NCBI GenBank assembly: GCA_029706075.1
Contig: JAINUG010000087.1
Coordinates: 2,356,001 to 2,420,000, forward strand
DNA length: 64,000 nucleotides
From: Aldrovandia affinis
Taxonomy: Eukaryota; Chordata; Actinopteri; Notacanthiformes; Halosauridae
Reading direction: 5' to 3'
The notes under the pieces were generated by a model. It saw only the letters and a list, made by a program, of their open reading frames with translations, made no database searches and was not told the DNA's origin. The position numbers and the translations under genes are program-made. Positions 46,576 to 59,499 of this stretch are shown one piece after another. Each line of letters opens with the position of its first letter. Position 1 is the stretch's first letter.

Positions 46576-47956
46576 TATGGATGCTCTCCCAAAGAAGGCC
46601 AGCTCAGTTCCTCCGAAATCTGTGTTGGGTCCTCTAAGGAGACATCGCTTATTCAGTAGACTGAGTGTGAGCCTATTCCTGCTATTTATTACCGATGGTG
46701 ACACTGTAAGTTATGGGCCCAAACCCAAGGCCTTCCCTCACATCATACTCCCCTCCGAGTACCGACCCCAGACCCCCAACTTCACTGGAGCAGCTTGTTT
46801 CCCTCTGTGGAAACTGTGGAGAAAGAGAAATCAGATGAGAAAGTACTTCAGAACAGAGGAATAGATGACACCATGTTGTCAGGTTTTCTTCCCCAGTTGG
46901 ATGGGAAGGGAGGCTTGTGATGCGTGAAAATGGCAAAAGGTCGATTTAAGACCCCCCCCCCACACACACACAGCCCGCCTCTTTTTGATTTGTAGATCTG
47001 TCTGTGACTTCAAAATGTTTGGGCACACCCCACTCCTCTTTCAGCTCCCTTCTTTTACTGAATTTATCGAATTTCCTGACACCCATGACAATTGTAAAAG
47101 GGGAGCCTTTGGAATTGTGGTATCAACACATACAAAGGAATGTCAGTTTAGGGCACAGAGGCACGTAATAGTTTACCCAGTCACTCAACTAATGAAACCG
47201 ATAAGTGAACCGCGGTTACTAAAATAATACAACCTGACACCCCCCCCCATGAAGTCAAATGTACTCTTCTGAGCTGATCCTTCACTGTAGGGACCATCGG
47301 AGACTTGACCCTATGACATGGCCCATAGGAAAAGACAGCCATTTGACATTTGATAGTGCATCATATTATGGATCATTTGTACCTTTCATTGTTTCAGCAG
47401 TGACAGCTTAAGTCTTGTTCCTGCTACAGGTTTGCCTCCCCAGCTGTCTAAATGCAGAGGGTGCTTTTAACATCTTACAGTATGTGCATGGTCTCCATTT
47501 TCAGGATGTAATGTTAGGCTCCTCCAGCTTGCATTTCACTTTTGGTGATGCATTACTTTGTGTGGTCTATTACCCTCCTGATTCCTGCGTTACATTACCC
47601 CAAAGAGGTGGAGTACAGAGTAGAGCCCCTTAGATTCAGTGGAGAGATGCTCTCTAGTCGCGTGAAGGATGTTACATTGGGGAGAAAAAACAACATTTTA
47701 CACAAGATAACTTCCAGGGAGTAACTGGTTTGTGCTCAGGTTTGACCAAGAACCAGAAGGTGTTGATTTTTCAGCTGTGTCGATTGGATGCTAGAGAGTC
47801 ACATGGTCTGGCAAAGGCCTCTCATCCTTTGTGAAGAAATGTACGTTTCTGTTCAAGTGGGGATCAGTTTGTAGAACACACTGGGAGGAATGTAGAGATT
47901 TCCTTCAGTTTTTATTTCAGGAACTGGAATATCAAGTCACAAGCCCTCAGATACAT
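46576..47956. other. Intergenic DNA, nothing recognised
   Basis: Mixed composition with a C8 run at 46951 and a C-run at 47241-47248. No recognised gene. Confidence 0.45.
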
Positions 47957-49251
47957 AGGGGCAGATTTACTAAAAGATTGCTACTGCTTTTCCAATGCAA
48001 AATTATGCAACACAAATTTTAAGAACAACTGAAAGCAAGCAGTATTTTGCTGAGCACTGATATAGCCCAGCTCATATTCTATTAAATATATGTTAATAAG
48101 TTATCTCTCCCAAACAAGCAGCAGTCATCTGAGCCATTAGAAGAGAGAGGCAAAACAGAATTAGACAGGAGAGGGTCTTTCCTTCAAGAATTACCCTTTA
48201 ACTGAAGAGTAAATAGTGAAGCGATACAGGTTACACGACCATACATTAATCGCACTACTGGAGAATAAAAAAGAGGAACTTGAGCCATACGCCCAAAGAT
48301 CAAATTCCCTGTCAGATATGATGAAGTTGCTCTCAGCTTTACATTTCTTGTGTGAAGTACAGTTGCTTGGGTTGCAGGTATTTTACAACTTGCGTTTTGT
48401 ATTGCGCTCTCCAAGGTGGTATTCACTTTTTCCCAGTGATGAAAAACAAATAATCACAAATGTTGCAAAGTACCCCGGTTCATATCACGACAGCTTTATT
48501 TTCAGGAATAGCTGTACCTGCAGACAGTGAAGCAACTACAGAGACTATGGAGAAACCTGGCTGTTAGGTAGGGCATTGAAAGTATCGTTTCAGAATTTTT
48601 TATATATATTCTGTATAGCATGCATGTTGCTTTCTAGAACTTCTTGTTCATTTTCAGATATAATATGAAAATTATATTTGTTTTATATCTAAAGGACACA
48701 GGATTTATATGGACCAACCTGTCATCAACTATAAAAGTATCAGCAGTCAGTATAAAAAAGCAGTTCTGAATTTGAACAATTGTCTTATTGAGCATATGCA
48801 GTCAGTAGGGTATAGAATGATGCTCAGATGCTCTGTGACCTTCTCCCATCATCAAGTTTGCCTCTGTCTTTTTGTTTTAGATTTTCTTTTAGACGATGCC
48901 TAACATCTTTTCTTTACATCATCTACTGCTGACTTTATTATGCCTAATGATAAATGGTTTATTATGCCTAATGATTTTTTTATGATGTATTTTTTCTGTA
49001 ACTGTACCTCATTGACCATTACCTCTAGTTCGTTTTCTTTTTCTCGTGGTTCACGCACTACTTGTGCTGGTTTTTATGAGTGTCTCCTACTGCAAAATGA
49101 TGAATGAGGTCATTTAATTTCTTTGATTGCATAAATAGAACATGTCTTAATAAATTGATCGTTAATGTGTCGGTGTCTGTGACCGCAAAACAGCCACAAC
49201 ATCACGACTGTTGTTGCGCTGCGACAAATTCCTTAGTAAATCTGGCTCTTA
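47957..49251 (+). mobile_element. PIF/Harbinger transposon relic
   Basis: The left end reads GGGGCAGATTTACTAA (about 47957-47972). The right end is its approximate inverse, TTAGTAAATCTGGCTC (about 49232-49247), giving a short imperfect terminal inverted repeat. Between them lies a broken HARBI1-like transposase. A 3-bp target-site duplication typical of the family is not clearly visible, so the ends may be off by a few bases. The element is about 1.3 kb, far shorter than autonomous copies. Confidence 0.75.
48216..48585 (+). pseudogene. HARBI1-like transposase fragment
   Basis: The frame begins with a 'RYRL' segment followed by a helical block ending 'ALHFLCEVQL' (about 48216-48380), the N-terminal helices of Harbinger nucleases. 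After an internal deletion it reaches 'ITNVAKYPGSYHDSFIFRNS' (about 48454-48514), the block around the conserved aspartate of the second catalytic motif. 'YGETWLLG' follows in another frame (about 48548-48571), the start of the third motif. The first catalytic aspartate region is deleted and a stop at about 48529 breaks the frame. It is inactive and belongs to the enclosing element. Confidence 0.8.
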
Positions 49252-49415
49252 TTGTCATCTTTGCATAATATTGTGTTGATTGTCCTTGCCATGATCCAAT
49301 GTCCCAAATATAAATAAAATTTATTACAATAATAATAAAATATATAAAAACAATGTTGACTCTTTATTAGAAATAATAATTGTTATGATTGTTAATTAAA
49401 GTTATGATATGTTGT

Positions 49416-49892
49416 CAGGGACGGATTATGAGATCAAGGGCCCCTGGGTACAAAAGCCTCTAGGGCCCTCTTAACGCCCCCCCCCCCACATGCGCGCGTG
49501 TGCGCACACACACACACAGCAAGTAGTGACTCACGCTACTACCACCCGCTTGAGTGACACATATAAACCACCTGTAGATAGCCTACAGGATTTACATCAC
49601 ATCAACGCATGCTGCAATAGGCTACATTAATTTACTTGAATTGCTAATTGTTATAACACATTAACTGACTAAATAAAAAAAGACACCTGTTTAGCCCATC
49701 ATACAGGATTTATGAGACATCAAATATTTATTTAATATTATTGTATTTAATATTTAATATTAATATTAAATTTAAAATTCTATTATTATTATTTGTACAA
49801 TTTTTAAAGAAATATGTATCATGGATCATATGCAAAAATCTGTTTTTTGAGGCCCCTCTGACCTCTGGGCCCCATTTGGTAGTCCGGCCCTG
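49416..49892. mobile_element. hAT-like non-autonomous element
   Basis: The ends read CAGGGACGGATTA (49416-49428) and TAGTCCGGCCCTG (49880-49892). They are inverse to each other with a few mismatches, and subterminal 'gggcccc/aggcccct' phrases lie on both sides. The CAGGG terminus suggests the hAT superfamily. The flanking 8-mers do not match, so no duplication can be claimed. A C10 run and a CA microsatellite (49478-49519) lie inside. Confidence 0.6.
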
Positions 49893-49959
49893 TGTTATTT
49901 TAACTAATAGCATTGTTCTTTTCAAGTATCACTATTTCAGCTATGAGTAATTTATGGAC

Positions 49960-50020
49960 ATTTTACATTTACATTTTAAGCATTTAGCTGGATAGCTTTA
50001 TCTGTGGCAACATAGGCCTC
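49960..50020 (-). repeat. Degraded L2/SINE 3'-tail fragment
   Basis: The phrase 'tttacatttacattttaagcatttagctgg' followed by 'tttatctg' is the reverse complement of the standard fish L2/SINE 3' tail. Only the tail remains. Confidence 0.65.
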
Positions 50021-50331
50021 ATTTTCAATCTGCAATAATTTTTGGTCCAAACTTTATATAACAATCTGAGGCAAGCATGAATTGTTGGACAACGTTATAA
50101 GTTCAGCAGCTGCTGGTATGTGTTGTAAAGTGCTGTGTAAGAAATGCAGATGAATATTTAACTTTATTACACAATATTTAAGGACACAACATGGCCTTTA
50201 TTTATGGCCTTACTTAGTTCCTTAACCACAAGACAGATAATGCCAACAAAGTGAGGCTTTTGAATGTCAGTATAGAAGCATATGTCTGCGCTAATGTGTA
50301 TATGTGTAAGTGTGTGTGCCTCTGTGTGTAT
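50021..50331. other. Intergenic DNA
   Basis: AT-rich unique spacer, nothing recognised. Confidence 0.5.
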
Positions 50332-50358
50332 TTGTGTGTGTGTGTGTGTGTGTGTGTG
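50332..50358. repeat. (TG)n microsatellite
   Basis: About 13 uninterrupted TG units, preceded by interrupted TG-rich sequence from 50296. Confidence 0.95.
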
Positions 50359-50369
50359 CATGTTTGCAA

Positions 50370-50970
<601 letters not shown>

Positions 50971-51954
50971 GTGGGGGTTTGGGGGGGTTGCCCAAGCGGC
51001 AGAGTCTAGAATTGCAGTGATTCCATGAGACGTTGTGTGCCCACACCCGTATTCTTCTTCCGGGGCACAGATATTAGCCAAAGGTAGGATCTGTAAACAA
51101 CAACACCCCCTTCAAAAAGAACTTGAAATTGAAAGAATTTTGCCCAAACTAAAACCGATTCATGATGAATGAATAAATTCAGAATTTGCTGCCATATTCT
51201 AAACCAGATCTATGTGATAGGTCTTTGGTTTGGTTTTCTCATCTTGACTGTACTGTTAGTTTTCATTTTGGGGGGGGGGGGGGTCATTTTGTTTTTTTGT
51301 TCTGTGGTATTACAGCAGTAGAAAACCATACCTCAGAAAGATGTTGCACATTCAGTTTCCATCAACACAACTTAAAATCACTTTGTGTGGCTGATGTTGA
51401 AACAAGTAGCCTTTACTGCATAGTAAACAACACATGATAAACCAAACGCTTTTGTGTGAATGCTAACCTAACTGGCAACGCATCATGTATCAATGTGTTT
51501 TCAAGCCTATTTATTTTACACTAAACAGTAATTTCCCAAACTCTCAGGCAAAGAGCCGGTCAAAACTCTCAAAATATGTAGCTGTTCCAATTCTGAGGTG
51601 AAAAGCTCCTCTACGATGGTACCTATAGAGAAGACTTGATGGTTGATAGTCGGTTACTCTTTGTTACTTGGTGCCTAGAGAATACTATAATTGATGTTGA
51701 TATATTGTAAATATTGCCAATATTTACAGAGATTGGCCGTAATGGCAGACCACGAAAGGAATCCAGCCATGAAGTAGGAACTCTCACTTGACAATTCTTC
51801 TTCTCCTCGGGTGATTTATTTTCCTTTGATGAACTCTTCTTTTCTTGTTACAAATCTAATTAATGTTCTTTAGGTGCCAGTTTCTTAAAGGAACAATACA
51901 AATATAATTATTAAATTAAAAGTTACATTTTGATGTATTTTAATAATAATAATA

Positions 51955-51989
<35 letters not shown>

Positions 51990-53275
51990 TACCATATAAT
52001 GTTCCAATAATTCCATTAAATGTAGTTGCAATCTTTTTTTTAGAAAAGTGTCCAATGATCGTAGATATGGATAGGCTATTTATGTGTAGCATGATGTGTG
52101 TGCGTGTGTTTTTGTGTGTATGTAGTCAAAACACATTGTGCAATGGAAAAGATTCTAACAAGTCAACAAATTAATCAAAATGCATCCAGTGCTAATTTGG
52201 GAAATGGGAATGTATTGAATTGTGCAGTATAACATTAAAATGTAACATGATCACCGACATGATCCCAGCTTTTGATAAATGCGCCTTCGAAGTCATTCGT
52301 TTACTTTGCACATATTTATACCAAAAACGAAACTTTTCCATTTCTTTCTGGTCTTCTGCCGGAAAACGCGACTTTCTGTCTGTCCTTGATCAGTCAGTAA
52401 GACGGGTTGAAGGCTCACTGATGCGCTTTGATCAGTCCGGGCCTCCCACTGTCCAGTTTCCTGGACGATTGTAATGGCGCTTCTCTCAGATGCGGGAATC
52501 CATCACGCCACGAGGCGTCTTCCGAAGATGTCAAAGTGATCTTGCGTGTCTGTGATGGCCTGTTCCCACACGTCTGGTGCGGCACAGTATCTTCCCACAA
52601 CATCTTTAGTCAGGTGTTTGTAGGACTACTCCGTGAGGTGAACTTGCAGTAGGCGTAAGCAATCAAGTTTGACTTTAGAGTCTTGAACTTGAACTAGGTA
52701 AGGTTATTCTCGAGACAATGGCGTCAGCAACTCATGGTTGTAGGAAAACAGCCGTGCACTTCAGTGCTTCAGAAAGGGCTATCTAATGAATATTACTGGT
52801 TTCAGTTGTTAATGGAGCAAAAAACCGGTGGCTATTCATAAATCCTGTTAAAGGAGTAAAATAATTAAATATAATGACCGAGCTCAGATGTCCGTGATGT
52901 TATTTTAAGAGGGAAATTAATAGCACGTCGGTAAAAGATATAAACGCGATAACCCATGCAGTCCCATGAACACACAATAATGAACCAATTGAGGCTAGTC
53001 TGGCACTAATTTTGAAGTCGGTTAATTATAGCTATAGGTGAAAGGTGAGCATGGACAGGGCCTTTATTAAATCCAATAAGCAGTTCGTTGTGTCCTTAAT
53101 ATTTACTCATTAATATAGGCTACTTAAATTCAAGATTCTGAAGATTAAAATGCATAAATTCGTTTAATAGACGTTAATCACAAATCGGGTTATACAGAAA
53201 GTGTAGCCTACCTTATATAAAATACATTATACGTGTTTATACTAGACATTTGGTGAAATGCAACTACATTATTAT
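50971..53275. other. Intergenic DNA with simple repeats
   Basis: No gene recognised. It contains a G14 run at 51270-51283, and an AAT block meeting an ATT block at 51940-51988 to form a self-complementary hairpin. A mixed-composition patch at 52270-52640 carries no recognised domain. Confidence 0.5.
51940..51988. repeat. (TAA)n/(TTA)n hairpin microsatellite
   Basis: About five TAA units run directly into about eleven TTA units, so the two halves are inverse to each other. Confidence 0.95.
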
Positions 53276-53336
53276 TATAAAATCATTATAAAATCATTAT
53301 AAAATCATTATTATTAAATCATTATTTAAGATTTTA
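53276..53336. repeat. Short tandem repeat (ATTATAAAATC)n
   Basis: Three near-perfect 12-bp units 'attataaaatc(a)' followed by degenerate ATT-rich copies. Confidence 0.85.
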
Positions 53337-53640
53337 AGTCATTATTGTAAGACCTTTATGTGATAGCCTCCTGAAGATTAATGCGAGAGACGAAGCCGCC
53401 GTTTCATTTTAGAAATGATTTTAAAAGGTTACTTTAGCCAAATCTGCAATCTGCACCGTTGTTTTCCTTTTCCGATTTTGTCATTGGAAACATAACCTGT
53501 ATTACTGTCCTTAACCTGGAGAGCAAATTCTGATTGTTCGTATCTGAATATAAAATGACTCATTGTTGTTCTCCTTATTATTATTATTGTTATTACTATT
53601 ATTATTATTGACATATGTTAATTAGCATTCACAGTGATAG
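53337..53640. other. Intergenic DNA
   Basis: Unique AT-rich sequence with a further imperfect TTA tract at 53575-53609. No gene recognised. Confidence 0.5.
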
Positions 53641-53652
53641 AACTGATATTGT

Positions 53653-53674
53653 CACGTGATAAAACAGTCACGTG
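53653..53674. promoter_or_regulatory. Pair of CACGTG E-boxes
   Basis: CACGTG occurs at 53653-53658 and 53669-53674, each in a GTCACGTG context. The sites are 16 bp apart start to start, within AT-rich DNA. The palindrome is bound by bHLH-ZIP factors of the USF, MITF/TFE and MYC-MAX families. Chance spacing cannot be excluded. Confidence 0.3.
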
Positions 53675-54655
53675 GGCTATAGGCTAATCTGTATTATTAG
53701 CCTACTGCTTTTTATGAACTAGATGAGAGCGAGTGTAAGAATACCAATTTGTGATTATGGGACTATGATGGGGTTATACTGCTCATTGGGGAAAACGTTA
53801 GAATGCCAAATCTTTCTATCATCACCGACTGTGCATTTACAGAGTGTTCGCCAAAACAACACGTTTCATCCAAGACGTTTCATGCAATCCTTGTATTCGA
53901 TTGTGTTTATTTTGTTAGAGCACTACACCGTTGAAATGAACTAGGCCTACTTTATTGTTTTGAACTGAAAAACAAAGGCATTCTTTCATTTTCGGCTCTC
54001 CAATTGTGGTGCGATAGCTTGGTTGCCAAGGACATACATGAAACACGTCATTATTTTGTTTTTAAATTAATTGAATAATGTGTTGGAGTGGTTTAAACAT
54101 TTTCACTTGATGATCATTCTTACCTAACATATTATCAGTGGTTTACCGTCATCATCTTTGAACTAGCCTATATCTTTCTGGAATAAGGGGATACTTTTTC
54201 AAATCAACCCCTGAAAGAGTGTTGAAGGCACACAGTGAATAAATTACACTTATAAATTATTATATTTCAATATTTAGTAGCCTATGCACAACCAAAGCAA
54301 AATCTGTGATTTGCACTAAATGTTAAATATTATAAAACTGAAGAAATTACAATGCATAAAAAATCATACCAAAAATCATAATAAACATAAATCGTGTCAA
54401 TGTATAAGTAAGAGCCGTTTTATCTCACTTAAAGTCAGCTCCTAATTTCACAATTTATCGCAGCCTATTGTCGCGTGATTATCTGTTGTAGTGCTGGTTT
54501 AGAAGACAGTTGGCAAAACAATCAAATCCGAACGTTTATTTCCAATTTCACGTGCTTCAACTGTTTATTTAGCAACCTGTCTGCTTACTTAACAGAAACG
54601 TGTAAACCCACTAATAGCCTCTAATCCAGCCCACCCCCCACACGTACATTCTGCT
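53675..54655. other. AT-rich intergenic DNA
   Basis: No gene or repeat recognised. The 73-codon forward frame at 53723-53944 has no known domain. Confidence 0.5.
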
Positions 54656-54930
54656 TCCCACATCTTTCTTTATGATCTTAAACGGACCCCCGAGGAGCAT
54701 TAGGGTTCAGTAACATTGGACCCTGGGGGACAAAGCCCCGTGATCCGCGGGAGAAAATTAACTCCGCAGATTTGAGAGAGCCAAGGAGCCGTTTGGCGTC
54801 TTTGGGTTCTGTGGGCACCATGTTGGGAAACAAACATTTGTCATCTGAAAGAGGGCAACCAACAGGTATACCAAGCACGTGACGATGTTGAACGCAATAA
54901 GGGAAAAGCGCGTTCAAAAGCCAAAGCTTT
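54656..54930. promoter_or_regulatory. Candidate conserved-type non-coding block
   Basis: A GC-richer unique island in AT-rich DNA, free of repeat signatures. It includes 'gagccaaggagccgtttgg' and 'aagcacgtgacg' (another CACGTG at 54875-54880). The 79-codon reverse frame has no known domain. The call is inferred from composition. Confidence 0.25.
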
Positions 54931-55715
54931 CAATGTTGATTCTCGTGAGGTTCTACAGAGACTTTCGACATAGGCTACTGTCGTTGATGATAAGCAATTT
55001 CGCGAAAACAGTCATCATCATATTTCGCTTCCATGTAGGCTACTATTGGTCTTACAAAGACAATCTTTTTTTCTTATGGTTATGTTGTGTCCCTTGATTA
55101 TATGTTGTCTATATCATTTTTGACTTATTTAAGGAGAAGGAAAACGCCCGACTGAAACAATTTACAAATAAAATAATTAAAGTGAATAGGCCTACGTATT
55201 GTATTCTTATGCTTTGTCCATAACGATAGCCTACGTTGTTAGAAAGGTTAACTGGAACCTTGGTATTCAGTTTGAAGGTGGGCCTTATGGTGGTTCACGC
55301 AGGTTAAAGGTGGTAGATTCATTACGTTTCTGTTTAATGTTCGCCCTGATTCTAGTAATCGGTATTGTAAATAACTAGATGCTTTTCATTTTACTTGTTA
55401 CATTTGTCAAAATAGTATTAGCCCAGGGAATGCACACCAATTAAAACAAATACGAAGAAACTTATCTTAAATTGATTTCCTGCTAAATTGCGAAAATAAA
55501 AAATAAGATAAAATATTTTCGACCACCAGATATGCAATGCGCCTACAAGATTGCTTATTGTATAGTATAGATAACCTATTATGTAAATGGCAATAATGTT
55601 TAATTTCCTAGCAGTTTATGAGTTAAACTTTTAATATGTCACATGACGGTTTATGAGCTCGCGTGTTAACGTTAAAAATGTAGAACTGAATGTCACAACA
55701 TAACTTGTCAAAGGC
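54931..55715. other. AT-rich intergenic DNA
   Basis: No recognised gene, RNA or repeat. Confidence 0.5.
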
Positions 55716-55988
55716 ATGTCCAAGGGTATCAAACGAATGCTAAGGCTTGGGTGGCTTTGCAAAGTGCCGCGCCGAGTGGGTGAGGCTGCCATGAAATTGT
55801 GCCAACGGTGGCCCCCAGTTCTAGGCGTGAGACCAGAGGTTAACGGCGCACTGAAGACTGTTCAACTTCCCATACCTGAGACAAGCAGTATTGACCAGTT
55901 GCTGTGGAAGCGCCTACGTATAGGCTACTGTAGAGATATTATTCGTGTTTTATATGAAAGGTTCCAGGCATGCGTAGGCCGAGATTAA
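55716..55988 (+). CDS. Small open reading frame, unrecognised
   Basis: A 90-codon ATG-to-stop frame in an island that is GC-richer than the kilobases around it. The predicted product is basic, with several Arg/Lys and Trp residues (MSKGIKRMLRLGWLCK...). I recognise no domain, signal peptide or membrane segment, and there is no Kozak context of note. It could belong to a non-coding transcript or be chance. It is listed only because the frame matches the island closely and no competing frame of similar length exists there. Confidence 0.15.
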   Translation: MSKGIKRMLRLGWLCKVPRRVGEAAMKLCQRWPPVLGVRPEVNGALKTVQLPIPETSSIDQLLWKRLRIGYCRDIIRVLYERFQACVGRD

Positions 55989-58484
55989 CATGAACAAAAT
56001 GGCCTGGCAGCACTGTCTTGTAATGCCGCCAGAAGCTGTTTTCATATCCGGAACATGAGAGGCTGATATGACTCATGTAGCCACTAAAAGAACACTGTTT
56101 GCAAAATGCGTTTAACGATGTCAGTAAATTTTACCAATTGCGATGTCTTGAATACAATCGTATTTTCTCCAGTTGTTGTTTTGTTGTTGTTCTTTTATTG
56201 TTTATTTATGTAAGGATTTTCCTTTCATTCAAACAAATGGTAATATGCAATAATGATAGTAATAATATTAAAACCTCTATGGTGATTTCTATTGAATAAT
56301 ATTTCAAATATTGTTCATTTTAGTCTGTTCCGTTATTTAGTTTTTGTGTGTGTTCTGCTGGCAATAGACACATTAAATATCCTCTTATTTTATTTGAGAA
56401 CCAAATCAGTATAAACCATCTATGCAAACACCCAATAATCAATGGTACGCTGTCCTTATAATAATGTAACCATTGTTCACCGAAAGTTGTTTCTAACAGT
56501 TAAGCCCTCCACTCTCAAGTGCAATTTGTAAGTAATGGTAGCGCCACAATTTTAAGGTTGTATATATTTGCTGTACGAAACGTTGCTTTTTAAATTAATA
56601 ATAGGCTAATATTTTTTTTAAAATTAAAAGTGTGCGACCTCAACTTACGTTTCTTGTCTCTCTGGCAGATGGTCTTTTCATTTGACATTTGATGCATATA
56701 TCAGCACGTCATTGTTGGATCTTACCAAAAAGTCCTTTGATTATTGTTAGCCAATTACAGTAATAATAGCATTTGTGGAACTTAACAATACGTATAATGC
56801 CATGATTAAACAGACATACTGTCATGTTGTTGGATTCAAAAGAAATATCGGGCATTTCGTGATATCATTGTATTGTCAATGACGTATGGTTTTTGTGTAT
56901 GACAGCACAGGTGTTGCAAGGTGTTACAAATGCTTCGAATTAAACAGGTCACGTGACCTGATTATGCCTAACCCCGTCCCCACTGTAAATGTTAAGTTAT
57001 GGCCAGTATCCGTAATAAACCATACATGGTTTTGTCCTGACTGAGGTTTTGATAGGTAATTATGTGATTCGCTTGCATTTTCAACTGTTGGCCATGTAAT
57101 GAGCAATACGTAAATTGTTTTCAGGAAATTATTGAGGTGGTTAATTGAAAGAAATAAAGTGTTTCTACAGGGGTGTAATCGTGTATTTAAATGATAGATA
57201 GGGGATAGCTACTTCACTCACGCTTTCTCTCACACACACAACTTTTTTTTCAACATAGTATTATATTATGGAGTCAGGTAAAATGTAGATCATAGTATAG
57301 CAGTAGACTGCTTTGTCTCGAGGACAGAAAAACAATGATTGATTTTTCTTATAAATTAAAGAGAATTATCCTTCCTTGGCATTTATGTCCTTCAGATTCT
57401 GTGTCCCGAGACGCCGTCGTTAACTTCAGTAAACTACTAAATCCTTTATTTCAGAATTATGATACCTGATCCTACAATAAGGATAGCACATTAGACATAA
57501 TAACATTGAAGCCCAACCCCCAATATTTTACCGACTGCATTCATCATGCTAATGCGCACACGTTCCTACACACTGTGCCACAGCGCGCTGATATTGCCGC
57601 GAGTGCAGCTGTTTTTTTTAGTTATAGAGGTTAACAACTGCCGAGGACCGCGTGTCCACAAACAGAGATCCAATTCTTAGGCTTCACGTGTGTTGAACGG
57701 ACTGGAATCTGCATTGATAAGTCTACGGCGCACGGCGTCAGGGGAGACCGTTTGTCTAAATGTAGCCTGCAGCAGCATGGATTGAACATGTTCTTGAGGC
57801 CGATGATTTGAAAGTGTGACAGACAAATACACGATAAGGATACTGAAATGATGACCATCGCCAGAGTTAGACTCACACCAGATGAAATGTTAATTTGTTT
57901 TTTCTATCTTCTATCCCGGTTGACTCCTGGCCACCTTATACTCACATACAGTATTCCGATGCTGAGATCGGATAAATAGTTAAATTGTTATTTTAATTAA
58001 ATTTGATTAAGTACGTTTGTAAGTTGTACGTTTTCTGTAGACGGGCTAAATTAATCATTGCGGATAATACATGACGAAGACTACGCAAAAAAATCGAAAC
58101 CTTTACTAATTAGTTAAAAGAATAGCTCAATTTAAACGAGCTGAATCAGAATGCTGCATACACGTTGCAGACCTACCTGCAGCTTTAAATACATTTGATG
58201 ATAATAATATTAATAATAATAATAATGCGGTATGATTTGCAAAAAGATTTTCACGTCCAACTGTTCAACTAAGGTTCAAATGAAACCTCAAATCGTCTTA
58301 AAGTTCCTGATTAATTGACTTTCACGAATTATCCCGAACACAACGAATTTCTAATGGTAATATGATTAGTCTGAATGAGGTTTTTTTCAATGTTCACCCT
58401 CTATGTGTATCCATTACAAGAGATAGAAAGGTTATGTGCAACAAGAGACGTAGTATGGGCAACCCTCGGAGAAGTAGAGAGAGA
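55989..58484. other. AT-rich intergenic DNA
   Basis: No gene, RNA or transposon recognised. An ATT/AAT-type imperfect tract lies at 58199-58228. A mixed patch at 57540-57880 carries no known domain. Confidence 0.5.
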
Positions 58485-58790
58485 TGCGACGGGGAAAATA
58501 AAGCGCAGCTCCCGTAAGACGCGATGATTGATGATGTCAGGTGTTCCGTTTCTAATTAACGTTTAAATTAGGCCAAAGAAGACCTTTCGAATTAGCACTG
58601 CTCGGCTGGAGACCGTTAAGATCATTTAAAACATGTTTTGAAAAGAGATATTGGCGGCCTTAGCTTCAGAACTATTGATGCCGTCCGCATTTGAGAGAAA
58701 TATTACACCGCTTCCATCCTCCTTTTCACATCGCTGCGGTGTCTCCGTCTACCCTTCAGCTCGAGCCATGTCCTGTGGTTATTGGTGTGC
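58485..58790. promoter_or_regulatory. Candidate enhancer with PBX-HOX and MEIS-like sites
   Basis: This unique, transposon-free block lies about 4 kb upstream of the lbx2 start codon. It contains TGATTGAT (58525-58532), the composite PBX-HOX site. Two bases further on lies TGTCAG (58535-58540), which matches the MEIS/PREP core on one strand apart from its last base. 'ctaattaac' follows at 58552-58560. Known HOX-responsive vertebrate enhancers use this PBX-HOX plus MEIS arrangement. Applying it here is inference. Confidence 0.35.
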
Positions 58791-59499
58791 GAAAGGCATT
58801 GTTTGTCTTAAAATATAGTATTAAATGTACGTCCAGAATTTCAATCATCTCGAAGTAGAACATTGTATATTGTATATTGTATATTCTAAATTCACATTAC
58901 TTTTGGACTTGATTTGAAAGCGTTCTTTCCATCTCCTCATTGACAATGTGAGCAAGTTTATTCTCATCACTGTACAATGTTGAAGGTGTCCCGTTAACAT
59001 TTTTGTTTTGAAAAATTATTACATTATTTCAGCCCTCCTAGTTAGAGAGCAGTATATCTCTAATTATCTATGACATACGTTTTAATGATATTATAGGCTA
59101 CCTGTTGAAATACTAGCCTACATTAAACACATAGGCTATTTGTAAATGTAAATACTGAAGGCGCTGTCCTTCCAGTTGATAACCTTCAACCTATAGTCCC
59201 GGCATCATATTTATTTGTTATACTTTTATACCGATGCAATAGAAACATATTTTTTCAAATTTGCTTTTTTGATCGTAATTGTTTTTGTTTTTACCTTTGT
59301 AGTCTATACAATTGTATATTTTGTGCCTATAGATTTTTTTAACAGATTTATTTTAATCGCCTAACAAGAATTGTTATAGACAATCTATGTATTCAATAAT
59401 TGCCCATGCTAATTTGTATTTTTGAGGATTATTGTTTGCTTTTTTTGTTTGCGAGTTATTTACAATGTTAGACATATGTGCTGAATAAATTACCCTTTG
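58791..59499. other. AT-rich intergenic DNA
   Basis: No recognised feature apart from three direct copies of 'ttgtata' at 58863-58884. Confidence 0.5.

Noticed and set aside
46430-46864. 144-codon Ser/Leu/Pro-rich forward frame resembling a signal peptide
   Set aside because: Its hydrophobic start is a polypyrimidine tract; the rest has no known domain.
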